64,000 bases of DNA from JBBIGV01 sp037447335 (GTDB lineage Bacteria; Bacteroidota; Ignavibacteria; Ignavibacteriales; Ignavibacteriaceae). Where the stretch lies: positions 14,059-78,058 of the forward strand of contig JBBIGV010000008.1 of NCBI GenBank assembly GCA_037447335.1, in the 5' to 3' direction. Under the pieces are notes generated by a model. The model was given only the letters and a program-made list of their open reading frames with translations. It made no database searches and had not been told where the DNA came from. Shown piece by piece: positions 23,550 to 33,727 of the stretch. The position numbers were made by a program, and so were the translations under genes. Position 1 is the stretch's first letter, and each line of letters begins with the position of its first letter.

Positions 23550-26249
23550 ATGAAATATCTTCTGAAAATATATCTCCTGATATTTTTTCTGCCGCTTAAT
23601 ATCCACGCACAGAATTCCAACATCTATTCAGTTGAAACAAGAACAAAGAATTTAGCCTTTGGCTTAACAGAACAAGTACCCGCTGCCAGACCAATAATCG
23701 GTTTAGCATTAAGCGGCGGCGGCTCAAGAGGGTTATCACAAATAGGGGTGCTGCGCGCATTGAATGAGGCAGACCTGCCGATTGATATTATCGTCGGTAC
23801 AAGCATGGGCAGTATTGTCGGAGGATTATATGCCTCCGGGTATTCACTCGATGAACTTGATTCAATTGCAGCTTTTACCGACTGGGATGCTTTACTTGCA
23901 TCCGACAGGCTGACCAACCGAGGGGAGTTGTTTGTTGATCAAAAAATTACTGAAGACAAATCTGTATTTACACTGCGTCTCGACGGCTTTGTACCGGTAC
24001 TACCCACCGCAATTATTACGGGACAGAAATTATCAAACTATCTTAATCTCTTAACACTCGGTGCGCCAATATCGCTCAAAGAAAACTTTGATGATTTAAG
24101 AATACCATTCAGAGCAGTCTGTACAAATCTTGTTACCGGCGAGCCGGTAGTCTTAAAATCCGGCGCGCTTAGCCAGGCATTAAGAGCAAGTTCAAGCGTA
24201 TCCTTTCTTCTTTCACCTGTTAAAGTTGATTCGCTTATTCTGGTTGACGGCGGGCTGGTTGCTAACATTCCGGTACGGATGGTTAAAGATGAAGGAAGCG
24301 ATTTTATTATTGCTGTTAATACTACAAGCACACTTTACGATGAATCCGAACTTCATCTCCCATGGATAGTTGCCGACCAGGTTGTAAGCATACCTATGAT
24401 GCATCTGAACACAACACAATTAATTGATGCGGATTTTACAATTCTACCTCTTCAAACACGCAAATCTGCTTCAGATTTCAGTAATATTTCAGATATTTTA
24501 ACAGAAGGATATCAGAACACCCTGCAGCTTCTCTCAAAATTAAAAGAAAGTGTCGATTCGCTTTACACTTCACGACTTAATTATGAACCACTTTGCTTCA
24601 GGAACATTGTAATCGATACGGAGGAAGACTCACCGGTTTATCCTCTTCTGAAAAAATATAAACAAAAAGATTCAGTCTCTCACAGAGAAATATTATTTGA
24701 TCTGAACCGGATGTTTGATTCAGGCTTGTATGATTCCCTTTCTGTTGAAATAACAGAGCACGAAGACTCAACCATACTCAAATATGTCTTCGTCTCTAAG
24801 CCTCTTATCCGGAAGATTGAATCGAAAGGCATTACAGTAATTGACCAGGCACAAAAAAATGCTGTCTTGAATTCACTGATTCTTAAGCCGTTCATAGCGG
24901 CAGATGTTGAAGAGATGCTTCTGAAAATTCTCAGGTTGTATAATGCTGACGGATACTCGCTTGCTGAAATAACAAAGGTACGATTTGAAAGAACAACGGG
25001 AACACTAACTTTTGAAGTGGACGAAGGAAAAATTCTCTCTGTAGCAGTTGAAGGAAATGAAAGCACTAACACATCGGTCATTTTACGTGAAATACCGATT
25101 AAAGCCGGGAGCTTCTTTTCAATAACAAATATTGAGCAAGCGCTAACGAATCTTCGCAGCACAAATTTGTTCGAAGATGTTGTCCTCTCGGTTCGTCAGA
25201 AAAAAGACGGGAACGAACTTGTTGTGAACGTAAGAGAGAAGGTATCGAGTTTATTAAGGGTAGGCTTCCGTGTTGATGATGAAAAGAAAGCACAGATCAG
25301 TTTGGATATTCGTGATGAAAATCTTTTCGGAAGCGGTACAGAGGCAGGATTTATTTTTTATGGAGTAACCAGAACACGAGGTTACATACTTGAGCACAGG
25401 TCTAACAGGATATTTGATACTTATCTTACATACCGGATAAATGCTTTTTACCGGTTTAACGATGTGTTTGCCTACACCGAAGCCCCGACTTCATCAGACA
25501 GGCGGTTCTCAAGAATTCAATTTGGCGAATACAGGCAAGTATATTACGGCGCTTCTGTGGCTGTCGGTACGCAGGTGGAAAGGTTTGGCAATCTTATTAT
25601 TGAAGGCGCATATCAGTTTGATGAATTAAAAAATAAAATTTCCACCCCTATATCCCCATCGAAGATTAAGATCGTCAGCCTTAAGGTCAGCTCTACAGTA
25701 GATACTCAGAACAAATATCCGTATCCTACAAGCGGCATTTATTTTTCCGGTTTCTATGAAACAGCACAAACAGTTTTAGGCGGGGATGTTGGTTACACGA
25801 ATATAGGTGTAGAATATAAGAACTACTTAACTTTTTTATCGGATCATACAATTTCACCAAGAATTACGATGGGGTTTGGTGATAAAACACTGCCGCTTAG
25901 CAGGCAATATTCATTAGGCGGGCAGGATATGTTTTTCGGTATGAGAGAAGATGAATTCCGTGGAAGGCAGTTGTTTCTAACTTCACTTGAATACAGGTTC
26001 AGGCTACCCTTCAAATTATTCTTCGACACTTATTTCAAGTTAAGATATGACCTTGGCAACGCATGGGAAATTCAGGACCAGATCAGGTTCAAAGACCTGC
26101 GACATGGTGTTGGTGCAACACTTTCATTCGATACACCGATTGGACCGGCAAACTTTTCTGTGGGAAGGAGTTTTTTGTTTAAGGGCAATTTACCGGGCAA
26201 TCCCATTAGCACTGGCGATATTCTTTTCTATTTTTCGATCGGGTATTAA
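23550..26249 (+). CDS. Patatin-like phospholipase fused to POTRA and BamA-type barrel
   Basis: 899 residues with a signal peptide (LLKIYLLIFFLPLNIHAQ). A patatin domain (48-340) has the oxyanion loop GGGSRG (56-61), nucleophile GTSMG (S85) and the DGG dyad Asp (D233), so the lipase should be active. A POTRA-like segment around 410-560 (IRKIESKGITV, ILSVAVEGNESTNTSVILREIPI) leads to a C-terminal Omp85/BamA beta-barrel (570-899; ...LGGQDMFFGMREDEFRGRQ). This is the PlpD/type Vd architecture: outer-membrane protein with an exported phospholipase. It may be transcribed with yidC. Its stop overlaps that of glgA. Confidence 0.93.
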   Translation: MKYLLKIYLLIFFLPLNIHAQNSNIYSVETRTKNLAFGLTEQVPAARPIIGLALSGGGSRGLSQIGVLRALNEADLPIDIIVGTSMGSIVGGLYASGYSLDELDSIAAFTDWDALLASDRLTNRGELFVDQKITEDKSVFTLRLDGFVPVLPTAIITGQKLSNYLNLLTLGAPISLKENFDDLRIPFRAVCTNLVTGEPVVLKSGALSQALRASSSVSFLLSPVKVDSLILVDGGLVANIPVRMVKDEGSDFIIAVNTTSTLYDESELHLPWIVADQVVSIPMMHLNTTQLIDADFTILPLQTRKSASDFSNISDILTEGYQNTLQLLSKLKESVDSLYTSRLNYEPLCFRNIVIDTEEDSPVYPLLKKYKQKDSVSHREILFDLNRMFDSGLYDSLSVEITEHEDSTILKYVFVSKPLIRKIESKGITVIDQAQKNAVLNSLILKPFIAADVEEMLLKILRLYNADGYSLAEITKVRFERTTGTLTFEVDEGKILSVAVEGNESTNTSVILREIPIKAGSFFSITNIEQALTNLRSTNLFEDVVLSVRQKKDGNELVVNVREKVSSLLRVGFRVDDEKKAQISLDIRDENLFGSGTEAGFIFYGVTRTRGYILEHRSNRIFDTYLTYRINAFYRFNDVFAYTEAPTSSDRRFSRIQFGEYRQVYYGASVAVGTQVERFGNLIIEGAYQFDELKNKISTPISPSKIKIVSLKVSSTVDTQNKYPYPTSGIYFSGFYETAQTVLGGDVGYTNIGVEYKNYLTFLSDHTISPRITMGFGDKTLPLSRQYSLGGQDMFFGMREDEFRGRQLFLTSLEYRFRLPFKLFFDTYFKLRYDLGNAWEIQDQIRFKDLRHGVGATLSFDTPIGPANFSVGRSFLFKGNLPGNPISTGDILFYFSIGY

Positions 26250-27721
26250 CCAACTGATTTTCTTTTTGCAGTTGCAAGATCGTAAATCTTCATGTAATCC
26301 AATGCAGATCTTTCCCATGAAAAATCCATCATCATTCCGTTTCTCTGAATTTTTTGCCACACTTCCTTATCATGAAAAGTATCTATGGCTCTCCTTACGG
26401 TTGAATAAAGAGCAAATGGGGTTGCATCATTAAAAGAAAAACCAGTACCCGATTCAAAACCGTAATTTTTAAATTCATGCCAGTCAAAAACTGTATCGGC
26501 AAGCCCGCCGGTTTTTCTTACTATAGGTACGGTTCCATACCTTAGGCTGTAAATCTGGTTAAGCCCGCAAGGTTCATAATGCGATGGCATAAGGAACATA
26601 TCAGCCCCGGCTTCAATAAGATGTGAGAGTTCTGTATTGAAACCGATATAAGTGCCAAATTTTCCCGGGAAGGCATGTGCAAGCGACCTGAACAAATCTT
26701 CAAATCTTTCTTCACCGCTTCCGAGAACAATCCATTGTGCATCAAGGCTCATAAGTTCGTTTGCAGCTTTAGCGATAAGATCAAAGCCTTTTTGACCAAC
26801 AAGTCGCGAAACCAATCCTATCAGCGGAGTATTCTGATCAAACGGGATATTAAAATGTTTCAGCAGGAACTCCTTATTCTTTTTTTTCCCGGAAAGATCA
26901 TTAACAGAATAATTAAAAGGTAAATACTTGTCCGTTTCAGGATCCCACATATTGTAATCAACCCCGTTAATTATTCCGTAAAGGTCTTTGACACGGGATT
27001 TGAGAATGCGTTCCATTCCCGCACCGTATTCAGGAGTAAGGATTTCTTTTGCATAAGTGCTGCTAACAGTGCTGATGATCTCGGAAAACAATATTCCTGC
27101 TTTCATAAAAGAAACGGAGCCTTCAAGCTCAACGGACCCGTTCGGAAAAAAGTAATCGCCGCGCAATTCCGCTTTGAACATAGCTGACACATCGAACCTT
27201 CCCTGGTAGCCAACGTTGTGAATGGTATAAACAACGGCAGTCTGATCAAAAATTTTATCCCAGTTGTAATTATCTTTTATGTAAAGAGGAATAAGCCCGG
27301 TTTGCCAGTCATTACAATGAATTATGTCGGGTTTCCACTGTAAGCGCTGGAGGGTTTCTATAACCGCTTTGCAGAATAAAATAAATCTTTCATCTTCATC
27401 CCTGTCGTTAGTATAAAGATTTCCACGGTGGAAGTAATGCGGGCAGTCAATAAAATAAACTTCAACGTTTGAGTTATTAAGATTTGCCTGATGAATATGC
27501 ACCGAGCGTACATGACCGGCAACGCGTATCGGCATTTCACCAACCCCCCAGTTGTAGTGCAGCCCGAAGCGGGATTCATCTATAATATTATATTTTGGAA
27601 TGAACAGCTTGACTTCGCAGCCAAGATTTTCAAGCGCTTTTGGCAGTGAGCCTGCAACATCTGCAAGCCCGCCGGTTTTTGCATACGGGACAGCTTCTGT
27701 AGATACAAATGCAATTTTCAT
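26246..27721 (-). CDS. glgA: Glycogen synthase (ADP-glucose dependent)
   Basis: 491 residues, GT5 family, full length. KTGGLADVAGSLPKAL (15-30) binds ADP-glucose; HCNDWQTGLIPLYIK, VYTIHNVGYQG and the C-terminal MPSHYEPCGLNQIYSLRYGTVPIVRKTGGLADTV are the other fixed blocks. It elongates alpha-1,4-glucan for glycogen storage. No glgB/C/P neighbour in the window. It overlaps the convergent patatin gene by 4 nt at the stops. Confidence 0.96.
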   Translation of the reverse strand: MKIAFVSTEAVPYAKTGGLADVAGSLPKALENLGCEVKLFIPKYNIIDESRFGLHYNWGVGEMPIRVAGHVRSVHIHQANLNNSNVEVYFIDCPHYFHRGNLYTNDRDEDERFILFCKAVIETLQRLQWKPDIIHCNDWQTGLIPLYIKDNYNWDKIFDQTAVVYTIHNVGYQGRFDVSAMFKAELRGDYFFPNGSVELEGSVSFMKAGILFSEIISTVSSTYAKEILTPEYGAGMERILKSRVKDLYGIINGVDYNMWDPETDKYLPFNYSVNDLSGKKKNKEFLLKHFNIPFDQNTPLIGLVSRLVGQKGFDLIAKAANELMSLDAQWIVLGSGEERFEDLFRSLAHAFPGKFGTYIGFNTELSHLIEAGADMFLMPSHYEPCGLNQIYSLRYGTVPIVRKTGGLADTVFDWHEFKNYGFESGTGFSFNDATPFALYSTVRRAIDTFHDKEVWQKIQRNGMMMDFSWERSALDYMKIYDLATAKRKSVG

Positions 27722-28110
27722 GTTTTTCAGATTCTTCTTTTAATTTGATTCTATTCCCTGATTAATTTTGATTACGTTATAAATCTTTGATGCTGATTGG
27801 ATGGAGGGCAGTTCATCCTTTGACTGGCAGATAAAAATCCGTGAGTAAATATGTACTGTAAAATTCTAATCAATATTATTTAAGAAAATATTCCGCTCTC
27901 TCTTTGGCTCTTTGAGTCTTCTCTATGTAACTCCGCGTAATATCTTTAATTAAACTTAAAAATGCAGACAATACCGGACTCCACAGGCTGCACTTACAAA
28001 TTCTAAATATCTTCTGTTAAATATTATTAAATAATTGTTTTAATTTCAAACGGAAGTTTTATCAAAATAGTAAAAATAATTTTTCAATTAGTTTAATTAA
28101 GGATAATAAT
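27722..28110. other. Divergent intergenic region with a degenerate CTCTnTG-like repeat
   Basis: 389 bp between glgA and the hydrolase gene, carrying both promoters. Bases about 27895-27945 read like a decayed copy of the dispersed repeat built from CTCTGTG/TCTCTGTG words that occurs between genes in many bacteria (here CTCTTTGGCTCTTTGAG, then TTCTCTATGTAACTCCGCG). No ORF or RNA gene seen. Near the right end an AAGGATAATAAT leader serves the hydrolase. Confidence 0.4.
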
Positions 28111-28896
28111 ATGAACGATATGGTTAACGGCATTAAAGTTTTTACAAAAGGCGATAAGTCGAATACAGCAATAGTTTTCCTGCACGGATTTCCCTACGAT
28201 CATTTTATGTGGGATGAACAGGTTGACCTTTTAAGCGAAAAATATTTTTGTATTACGTACGATATCAGGGGATTAGGGCAATCCCCCGCAGGCGATGGCC
28301 AGTATACAATTGAATCAATGGCAGATGATCTTTTCTCCGTTGCAGATCATTTTGGATTGGATAAATTTATTTTATGCGGACTATCCATGGGTGGTTATAT
28401 TTCGCTGCGGGCGTTAGAAAGAGAGCCTGAACGTTTTAAGGCAGCAATATTGCTCGATACTAAATCAGGCGCAGATAATAACGAAGCAAAAATAAAAAGG
28501 GCGATGGGCGTAAAGTCCATCAGCACAGAAGGAGTTGAAAATTTAATTAATGCTTTTGTTCCTAATTGTTTTGCGGAAGAGTCAAAGCAATTACCTGTTT
28601 ATATTGAAACACTTTCACGCGCATTAAAATCTGATCCGGTTGGAGTGAAGGGTTGCCTTATTGCTATGGCTGCAAGAACAGATACAACTGAAAGTCTTTC
28701 AAAACTTGAGATGCCTGTATTGATTGGCTGCGGTGAAAAAGATACATTAACTCCTCCGCCGGTAATGAAAGAAATGTCTGACAGAGTAAAAAGCTCAGAA
28801 TATTTTATTGTTCCGGGTTCGGGACATATGAGTCCGATTGAAAATCCTGGCTTCGTAAACGATAAAATAAAATATTTTTTGGAAAAGCTTCCTTAA
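28111..28896 (+). CDS. Alpha/beta-fold hydrolase
   Basis: 261 residues, single-domain alpha/beta hydrolase like many esterases or 3-oxoadipate enol-lactonases. FLHGFPYDHFMWDEQ forms the oxyanion region, GLSMGG the nucleophile elbow (S92), GCGEKDTLTP the acid (near 210) and GSGHMSP the catalytic His (near 240). The triad is complete. No signal peptide, so cytoplasmic. Substrate unknown; no catabolic neighbours. Start ATG after AAGGATAATAAT. Confidence 0.9.
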   Translation: MNDMVNGIKVFTKGDKSNTAIVFLHGFPYDHFMWDEQVDLLSEKYFCITYDIRGLGQSPAGDGQYTIESMADDLFSVADHFGLDKFILCGLSMGGYISLRALEREPERFKAAILLDTKSGADNNEAKIKRAMGVKSISTEGVENLINAFVPNCFAEESKQLPVYIETLSRALKSDPVGVKGCLIAMAARTDTTESLSKLEMPVLIGCGEKDTLTPPPVMKEMSDRVKSSEYFIVPGSGHMSPIENPGFVNDKIKYFLEKLP

Positions 28897-28914
28897 CGGT
28901 AAAGGTCGTACTAA

Positions 28915-28943
28915 ATAAAAAGGCTGCCTGATTCAGACAGCCT
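28915..28943 (-). terminator. Rho-independent terminator of the subtilase gene
   Basis: AGGCTG and CAGCCT arms with complementary CTGA/TCAG inside (28921-28943), followed on the minus strand by TTTTTATTT. It lies 30 nt after the stop of the minus-strand protease and may also stop the convergent hydrolase transcript. Confidence 0.65.
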
Positions 28944-28971
28944 CTTATTAAAAAACAGCAAACGAAATTTT

Positions 28972-31218
28972 TTATTTCAGGAATATCATCTTCTTTGATT
29001 CAATAAAAGTTCCATTGCTTCCGGTAGCTTGCAGCTGGTAAATATATGCGCCAGACGGTAAACCGGTCGCATCAAAATAATATTTGTGGTATCCGGGTTC
29101 TTTAGCCATATTAACCAGAGTTGATATCTGTTCACCAAGAATGGAATAAACAATTATCTTTACTTCTGCTCTTTCAGAAAGCGAGTATTCAATAATTGTC
29201 ATAGGATTGAACGGATTAGGATAATTCTGCATCAGGGAAAACTCTGAGGGGTAAGAAACCTCAACAGAAACTTCCTGAGAATATTCAAAGCTGCCGTCAA
29301 AATCTTTTTGTTTCAGACGATAGAAATATATACCCGGCTGAAGCTGCTTGTCGGCGTAAGTATATTCCTGCAGCTCGGTGGTGGTTCCGGCGCCCTGAAC
29401 AAAACTAACCGGCGCATAAGGTGATTTACCGAATTCATTGTGCAGGAATGCACGCTGCACTTCAAACCCTTCATTGTTGATTTCCGTTGCAGTTGACCAT
29501 TTAAGAATTACGTCGTCTCTGACAATATCAACGCTGAATGAAGTGAGTTCAACAGGGATTTCATTAACAGCCTGTGTGTAAGCGTCGAACGCATCTACTC
29601 TGCCTGCACCGTAGCGATTATCTTTACCCGGATCGCCTTTTTCGACTGCCGTTAACTGAAGTATACGGCTTACATCGGAAGGCTCAAGGAAAGGATTAGC
29701 TCCTAACATAAGTGCAATTGTGCCGGCAAGGTGGGGTGTTGCGCCGGATGTTCCACTGAATGACTGGTAAGTTCCATTCAATCCGGTTGAAGTTGTTCCG
29801 TTACCCGGGGCTGCAACATCAGGTTTAATTAATCCCATTGAACCGGGCTGTGTTTGATATGGATAATCCCGATATTGCGGCGGCATAACGTATGGATATG
29901 TGGGATGTATTTGCTGGATGTTTTCCCATGCTGCCGGTCCATATGGTGAGCTTGAAACAATTACATCAGTACTTGCAAGAACATTAGCAGAGCCGATAAC
30001 AGCGCTTACACCACCAACCAGGGTTTGATCGGGGTGAACCCATGGTCCTGGCACATTACCGGGTGCGGAAATGTTGTAAGGTATAGGAGCACTGCCCAGG
30101 CTGTTACCATCATTACTTGTTGAGTTGGTATGAATAACTCCGGCGGCTAGTACCATATCGGAAGTTTGTCTGAACATCGGGTAGTTCGGTTTAGGATTGA
30201 AGTACCACTTATAACTGAGCGAGCTGGTAATAACGTCTGCACCTTTATTAACGGCATATTGTTGTGCAAGCCAATGCTGGGATTCGCCGCTGGGTTTAAG
30301 TGCCATGACTTTTGCACCGGGAGCTACTCCTGTTTGTGTTCCCAGCGTACCGTAGCCGGCAACAATTCCTGCGGTTGCAGTGCCGTGGCTGCTACCGGAA
30401 ATAAGATCATTATTATTACCTGACCAGTTCCAACCGACAAGATCATTAATCAGACCATTTCCGTCATCATCAATTCCATTAAGGTCGCCAGGATCCAAAA
30501 CCCAGGCAGAGCCGTTCCAGATAATGGTTCTTCCGTTACCGTTGGCATCTTCACCAAGATTTTGCCAGATATTGTTTACAAGGTCCGGATGACGCCAGTC
30601 CGTTCCTGTATCAATATTTGCAACAAGAACACCTGTACCACTATCACCCGCTGCCCACACAAGGGGCGCACGTATCAATGTTAAACCCGGCTGAGGCGCT
30701 AACATAGGCTCAACAACTATGTTGTTTTCTGTATTAAATGTAGTAATGCCGTTGTCATCTGTAAGCTCCTCTATTGAGTACTGTTTATCGTAGTGGATGC
30801 TTTCAATATTGCTGAATAATCCGGCTAATTCAGTTATTGCCGATTTAACAGCGCGCAAAGAGATAACATTTATAAGCCAGTTGTACTGAACGTTATCAAC
30901 TCTTTTGTCAACGTGCAGGATCTTTAAGTGATCCCTGATCTCACGCTGACTAACATCAGCATACTCTTTAAGAATACGCACAACCTCTTCCCTTTTAGCT
31001 TTACGGGAAAGACTATACGTGCGGTTTTGGAGGTCGGCATACGTTATTCTGTCTTTCAGAACAATGTAAGCATCAATGAATTCATTATCCGCACTCGAAT
31101 TCATTACATTCTGTAAATAAGGATGAATAACCGCAGGAGCTTCCTGCGCTAATATATCAGTCCTTAGCAGAGAGAAGATGGTTAGTAAAAAGAACAAAAA
31201 CAGAAGCTTTGATTTCAT
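28972..31218 (-). CDS. Secreted subtilase (S8) with type IX sorting domain
   Basis: 748 residues. Signal peptide to about 24 (LRTDILAQE), an inhibitor-like propeptide (48-150), then the S8 catalytic domain: Asp in IDTGTDWRHPDL (D203), His in SSHGTATAGI (H278), Ser in SGTSGATPH (S491). After about 560 come a fibronectin-like region and the C-terminal FSLMQNYPNPFNPMTIIEYSL...SKKMIFLK type A sorting domain, removed on secretion through the type IX system. A cell-surface or extracellular endopeptidase. AAAGGAAGC precedes the ATG. Follows a second subtilase on the same strand by 79 nt. Confidence 0.94.
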   Translation of the reverse strand: MKSKLLFLFFLLTIFSLLRTDILAQEAPAVIHPYLQNVMNSSADNEFIDAYIVLKDRITYADLQNRTYSLSRKAKREEVVRILKEYADVSQREIRDHLKILHVDKRVDNVQYNWLINVISLRAVKSAITELAGLFSNIESIHYDKQYSIEELTDDNGITTFNTENNIVVEPMLAPQPGLTLIRAPLVWAAGDSGTGVLVANIDTGTDWRHPDLVNNIWQNLGEDANGNGRTIIWNGSAWVLDPGDLNGIDDDGNGLINDLVGWNWSGNNNDLISGSSHGTATAGIVAGYGTLGTQTGVAPGAKVMALKPSGESQHWLAQQYAVNKGADVITSSLSYKWYFNPKPNYPMFRQTSDMVLAAGVIHTNSTSNDGNSLGSAPIPYNISAPGNVPGPWVHPDQTLVGGVSAVIGSANVLASTDVIVSSSPYGPAAWENIQQIHPTYPYVMPPQYRDYPYQTQPGSMGLIKPDVAAPGNGTTSTGLNGTYQSFSGTSGATPHLAGTIALMLGANPFLEPSDVSRILQLTAVEKGDPGKDNRYGAGRVDAFDAYTQAVNEIPVELTSFSVDIVRDDVILKWSTATEINNEGFEVQRAFLHNEFGKSPYAPVSFVQGAGTTTELQEYTYADKQLQPGIYFYRLKQKDFDGSFEYSQEVSVEVSYPSEFSLMQNYPNPFNPMTIIEYSLSERAEVKIIVYSILGEQISTLVNMAKEPGYHKYYFDATGLPSGAYIYQLQATGSNGTFIESKKMIFLK

Positions 31219-31297
31219 AATTGCTTCCTTTCAGTTTGTTGGTAGATCATATAATTAGATTTTATCATTCTAATTTATTAATTGTGATTGAACACTT

Positions 31298-33295
31298 TTA
31301 TTTAACAAGCATCATCTTGCGTGAGGCGGTAAAAGTGTTTTGTTCTCCGGCAGCAATGATCCTGTAAATGTAAGTTCCGCTCGGCAGGTCAGTTGCATCA
31401 AAACCAAGCTGCTTTATACCTGCGTTAACAAAACCATTTTCAAGAACTCTTACTGTTTCTCCGAGTGCATTGTAAACAGTAATGTTCACATTTGCATTTT
31501 CGGGCAATGTATATTCGATTACGGTTTCCGGGTTAAATGGATTCGGGTAATTCTGAGCCAGGTTGAAATAACCCGGGACAACAAATTCTGTTTGTATTTC
31601 AGCAATGTATTCAGATGTGCCGTCAAAATCTATTTGTTTCAGTCTGTAAAAATAATTTCCAGCTTGAGTGAGATGATCTGTAAACGAATAATAACTTCTT
31701 TCTGCTGTGTTTCCCTTTCCATTAATGAAGGCGAGGGTTTGCCAGCTGCCGTTATTGTTTTTATCAACAGAAGCGATTCGTTCAACTTCAAAGCCAAGAT
31801 TGTTTGTTTCCGTTGAAGTTATCCAGTTGAGCAAAATCCCGTTCGTAGTAGCTTCGGCTGTAAACGAAGCCAGCTCAACAGGTATTACATGCTGTGAAAT
31901 ATTCACAACGGCATTGTGTGCGTTAAGTCTGCCGCCGGTAACAGTAATACCCTGTAGAGAGGGGATCGGATCAACACCATTGAGCAAGTGCTCTTTAACA
32001 ATCAGTGCATACTCTGAAGGATTAAGTTTATAAGCCTCCATAAAATCTGCATTAGCTGCTGCGAACATTAAAGCCACCACACCGGCAACTGTTGGTGAAG
32101 CCATGGATGTTCCGGTTTTTAGTGTATAGTTATTGTTAACATCGGTAGAAAGAATTGATGTTCCGGGAGCGCCCAGGTCAATGGTTGTCAAGCCATACGC
32201 AGCATTAGTGTTCTTTACATCATTTCTTGTTGTATTTGTTACAGAAATAAGCCAGGGGCTTGGACATGCCGTGGGCACATCGCCCGTCAGGTCGATATTT
32301 ATATTAAGGTTTGCGGTTGCACCGCAGCTAAGCACGCCCTGCATTCCGAGTGAATCGTATATTGCACACCAAAGAGGATAGTTTGAGGGCTGTCCATAAT
32401 CAACACCGAAAGATGCATTTGTAACCACCACAAATGCGCCTTTTTGTCCATTAGTTTCGTTGTAAAGCGAGCGCATTTCAAGCACATAGCCATAAGCGGC
32501 AATAACAGTTGCTTCATTGCTTGATGAACCGGCAATTGGCATTATCCGTGCATCCCAGTTTATCCCGGCAACACCCAAACCATTATTACCTTTAGCGCCG
32601 GCGATTCCCGAAACATGAGTTCCATGTGAGTTGCTGGGCACATTGCCATTATTCTGGTATGCATTCCAGCCGCGGTAGTCATCAATATATCCGTTGTTTT
32701 CATCATCAATATTATTGTTAGGAATTTCGAGAGTGTTAAACCAGTAGTTTAAATCGGAATGATTAAGATTGCAGCCGCCGTCAACAATGGCAATTACAAT
32801 TGTAGCGTTAAGCGCAGTATAGCCGCCGGTAGTAAGTTCCCAGGCAGCCGGTGCTTTTATGTCTGCGCCCGGTGTACCGCCGCTTTGCCCGGTGTTGTGA
32901 AGCGCCCATTGTTCATTGAATCTTGGATCGTTGGGGAAAATATTTGAGAAAGCATCGCCCGGTTCATTATTGTAGGGAATAAAATCAATATTAGTTCTTT
33001 GCTGAACAATATGATTGAACTGAGCTTCTTTTACATGAGGATTTCCCTTTATATCAAAAAGCGCATCTTCATCTGCAATCAGGTTAATGTCGTATTGAAG
33101 CAGCCAGATGTTCATTCTTTTGGAGAGAAGCCTTTTTTCTGCCAGTCCAATAGATTCATAACTGCTAATTATGTTTGAAGGCTCTGAACCCGGCTTAAAC
33201 TGAACTATCAAATCACCACGGATATAATTATCATGCTGTGAGTATGATACGCTGATAAGTAAAAGCGGGATTATCAGGGTGTAATAATATTTCAT
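31298..33295 (-). CDS. Secreted subtilase (S8) with type IX sorting domain
   Basis: 665 residues. Signal peptide (IIPLLLISVSYSQ), short propeptide, S8 domain with D172 (AIVDGGCNLNHSDL), H224 (NSHGTHVSGIAG) and S397 (TGTSMASPTVAG); all triad members present. The end FNLAQNYPNPFNPETVIEYTL...SRKMMLVK is a type A sorting domain. Only moderately similar to the neighbouring subtilase: the catalytic domain is compact and lacks the long insert before the Ser seen there, so they are not a recent duplication. Strong AGAGGAAAT ribosome-binding site. Confidence 0.94.
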   Translation of the reverse strand: MKYYYTLIIPLLLISVSYSQHDNYIRGDLIVQFKPGSEPSNIISSYESIGLAEKRLLSKRMNIWLLQYDINLIADEDALFDIKGNPHVKEAQFNHIVQQRTNIDFIPYNNEPGDAFSNIFPNDPRFNEQWALHNTGQSGGTPGADIKAPAAWELTTGGYTALNATIVIAIVDGGCNLNHSDLNYWFNTLEIPNNNIDDENNGYIDDYRGWNAYQNNGNVPSNSHGTHVSGIAGAKGNNGLGVAGINWDARIMPIAGSSSNEATVIAAYGYVLEMRSLYNETNGQKGAFVVVTNASFGVDYGQPSNYPLWCAIYDSLGMQGVLSCGATANLNINIDLTGDVPTACPSPWLISVTNTTRNDVKNTNAAYGLTTIDLGAPGTSILSTDVNNNYTLKTGTSMASPTVAGVVALMFAAANADFMEAYKLNPSEYALIVKEHLLNGVDPIPSLQGITVTGGRLNAHNAVVNISQHVIPVELASFTAEATTNGILLNWITSTETNNLGFEVERIASVDKNNNGSWQTLAFINGKGNTAERSYYSFTDHLTQAGNYFYRLKQIDFDGTSEYIAEIQTEFVVPGYFNLAQNYPNPFNPETVIEYTLPENANVNITVYNALGETVRVLENGFVNAGIKQLGFDATDLPSGTYIYRIIAAGEQNTFTASRKMMLVK

Positions 33296-33727
33296 ACGAT
33301 TTCCTCTTTTGTGAGATAATGAAATTCTGTTATCCGTTTGGTCAAAGTTCTAAGGTTTAATTTATTTGAATTGACTTCGGAGGATATTGATTATGTCAGT
33401 CATTTGTTGCATCAAACTCTTGCGGATATACTATTAATTTAATGTTAAGAATTTAAAACAAAATTATGAATAATTTGCAAGAAATCGGAAAAAATTTTTT
33501 AATCAAAGCGGGTAAAAAGGCAGGGTCATTTCATATACAGTGGCTTCAAAAGCAGATATTCAGCCGCGTATAAAAACTTATAAGTTCGGATCCGACGGTG
33601 ACAAATGTGTCGGGTTTTGGTGTTAATTTTTCAGAACCAACTGAATTCTGTGATTCATAGAAAATCTTCTTTCAAATAAAATAATAACCTGATATTTTAA
33701 GTATGAGATAAAAAAAGGATGGTAATT
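33296..33727. other. Divergent intergenic region, about 430 bp
   Basis: Promoter region for the subtilase (minus) and a small gene (plus). A reverse TAATTTTG box occurs at 33459-33466, 164 nt before the subtilase start, without a matching TTG element. I searched for DnaA boxes (TTATCCACA and one-mismatch forms) because dnaN lies just downstream, and saw none. No RNA gene or ORF. Confidence 0.45.
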
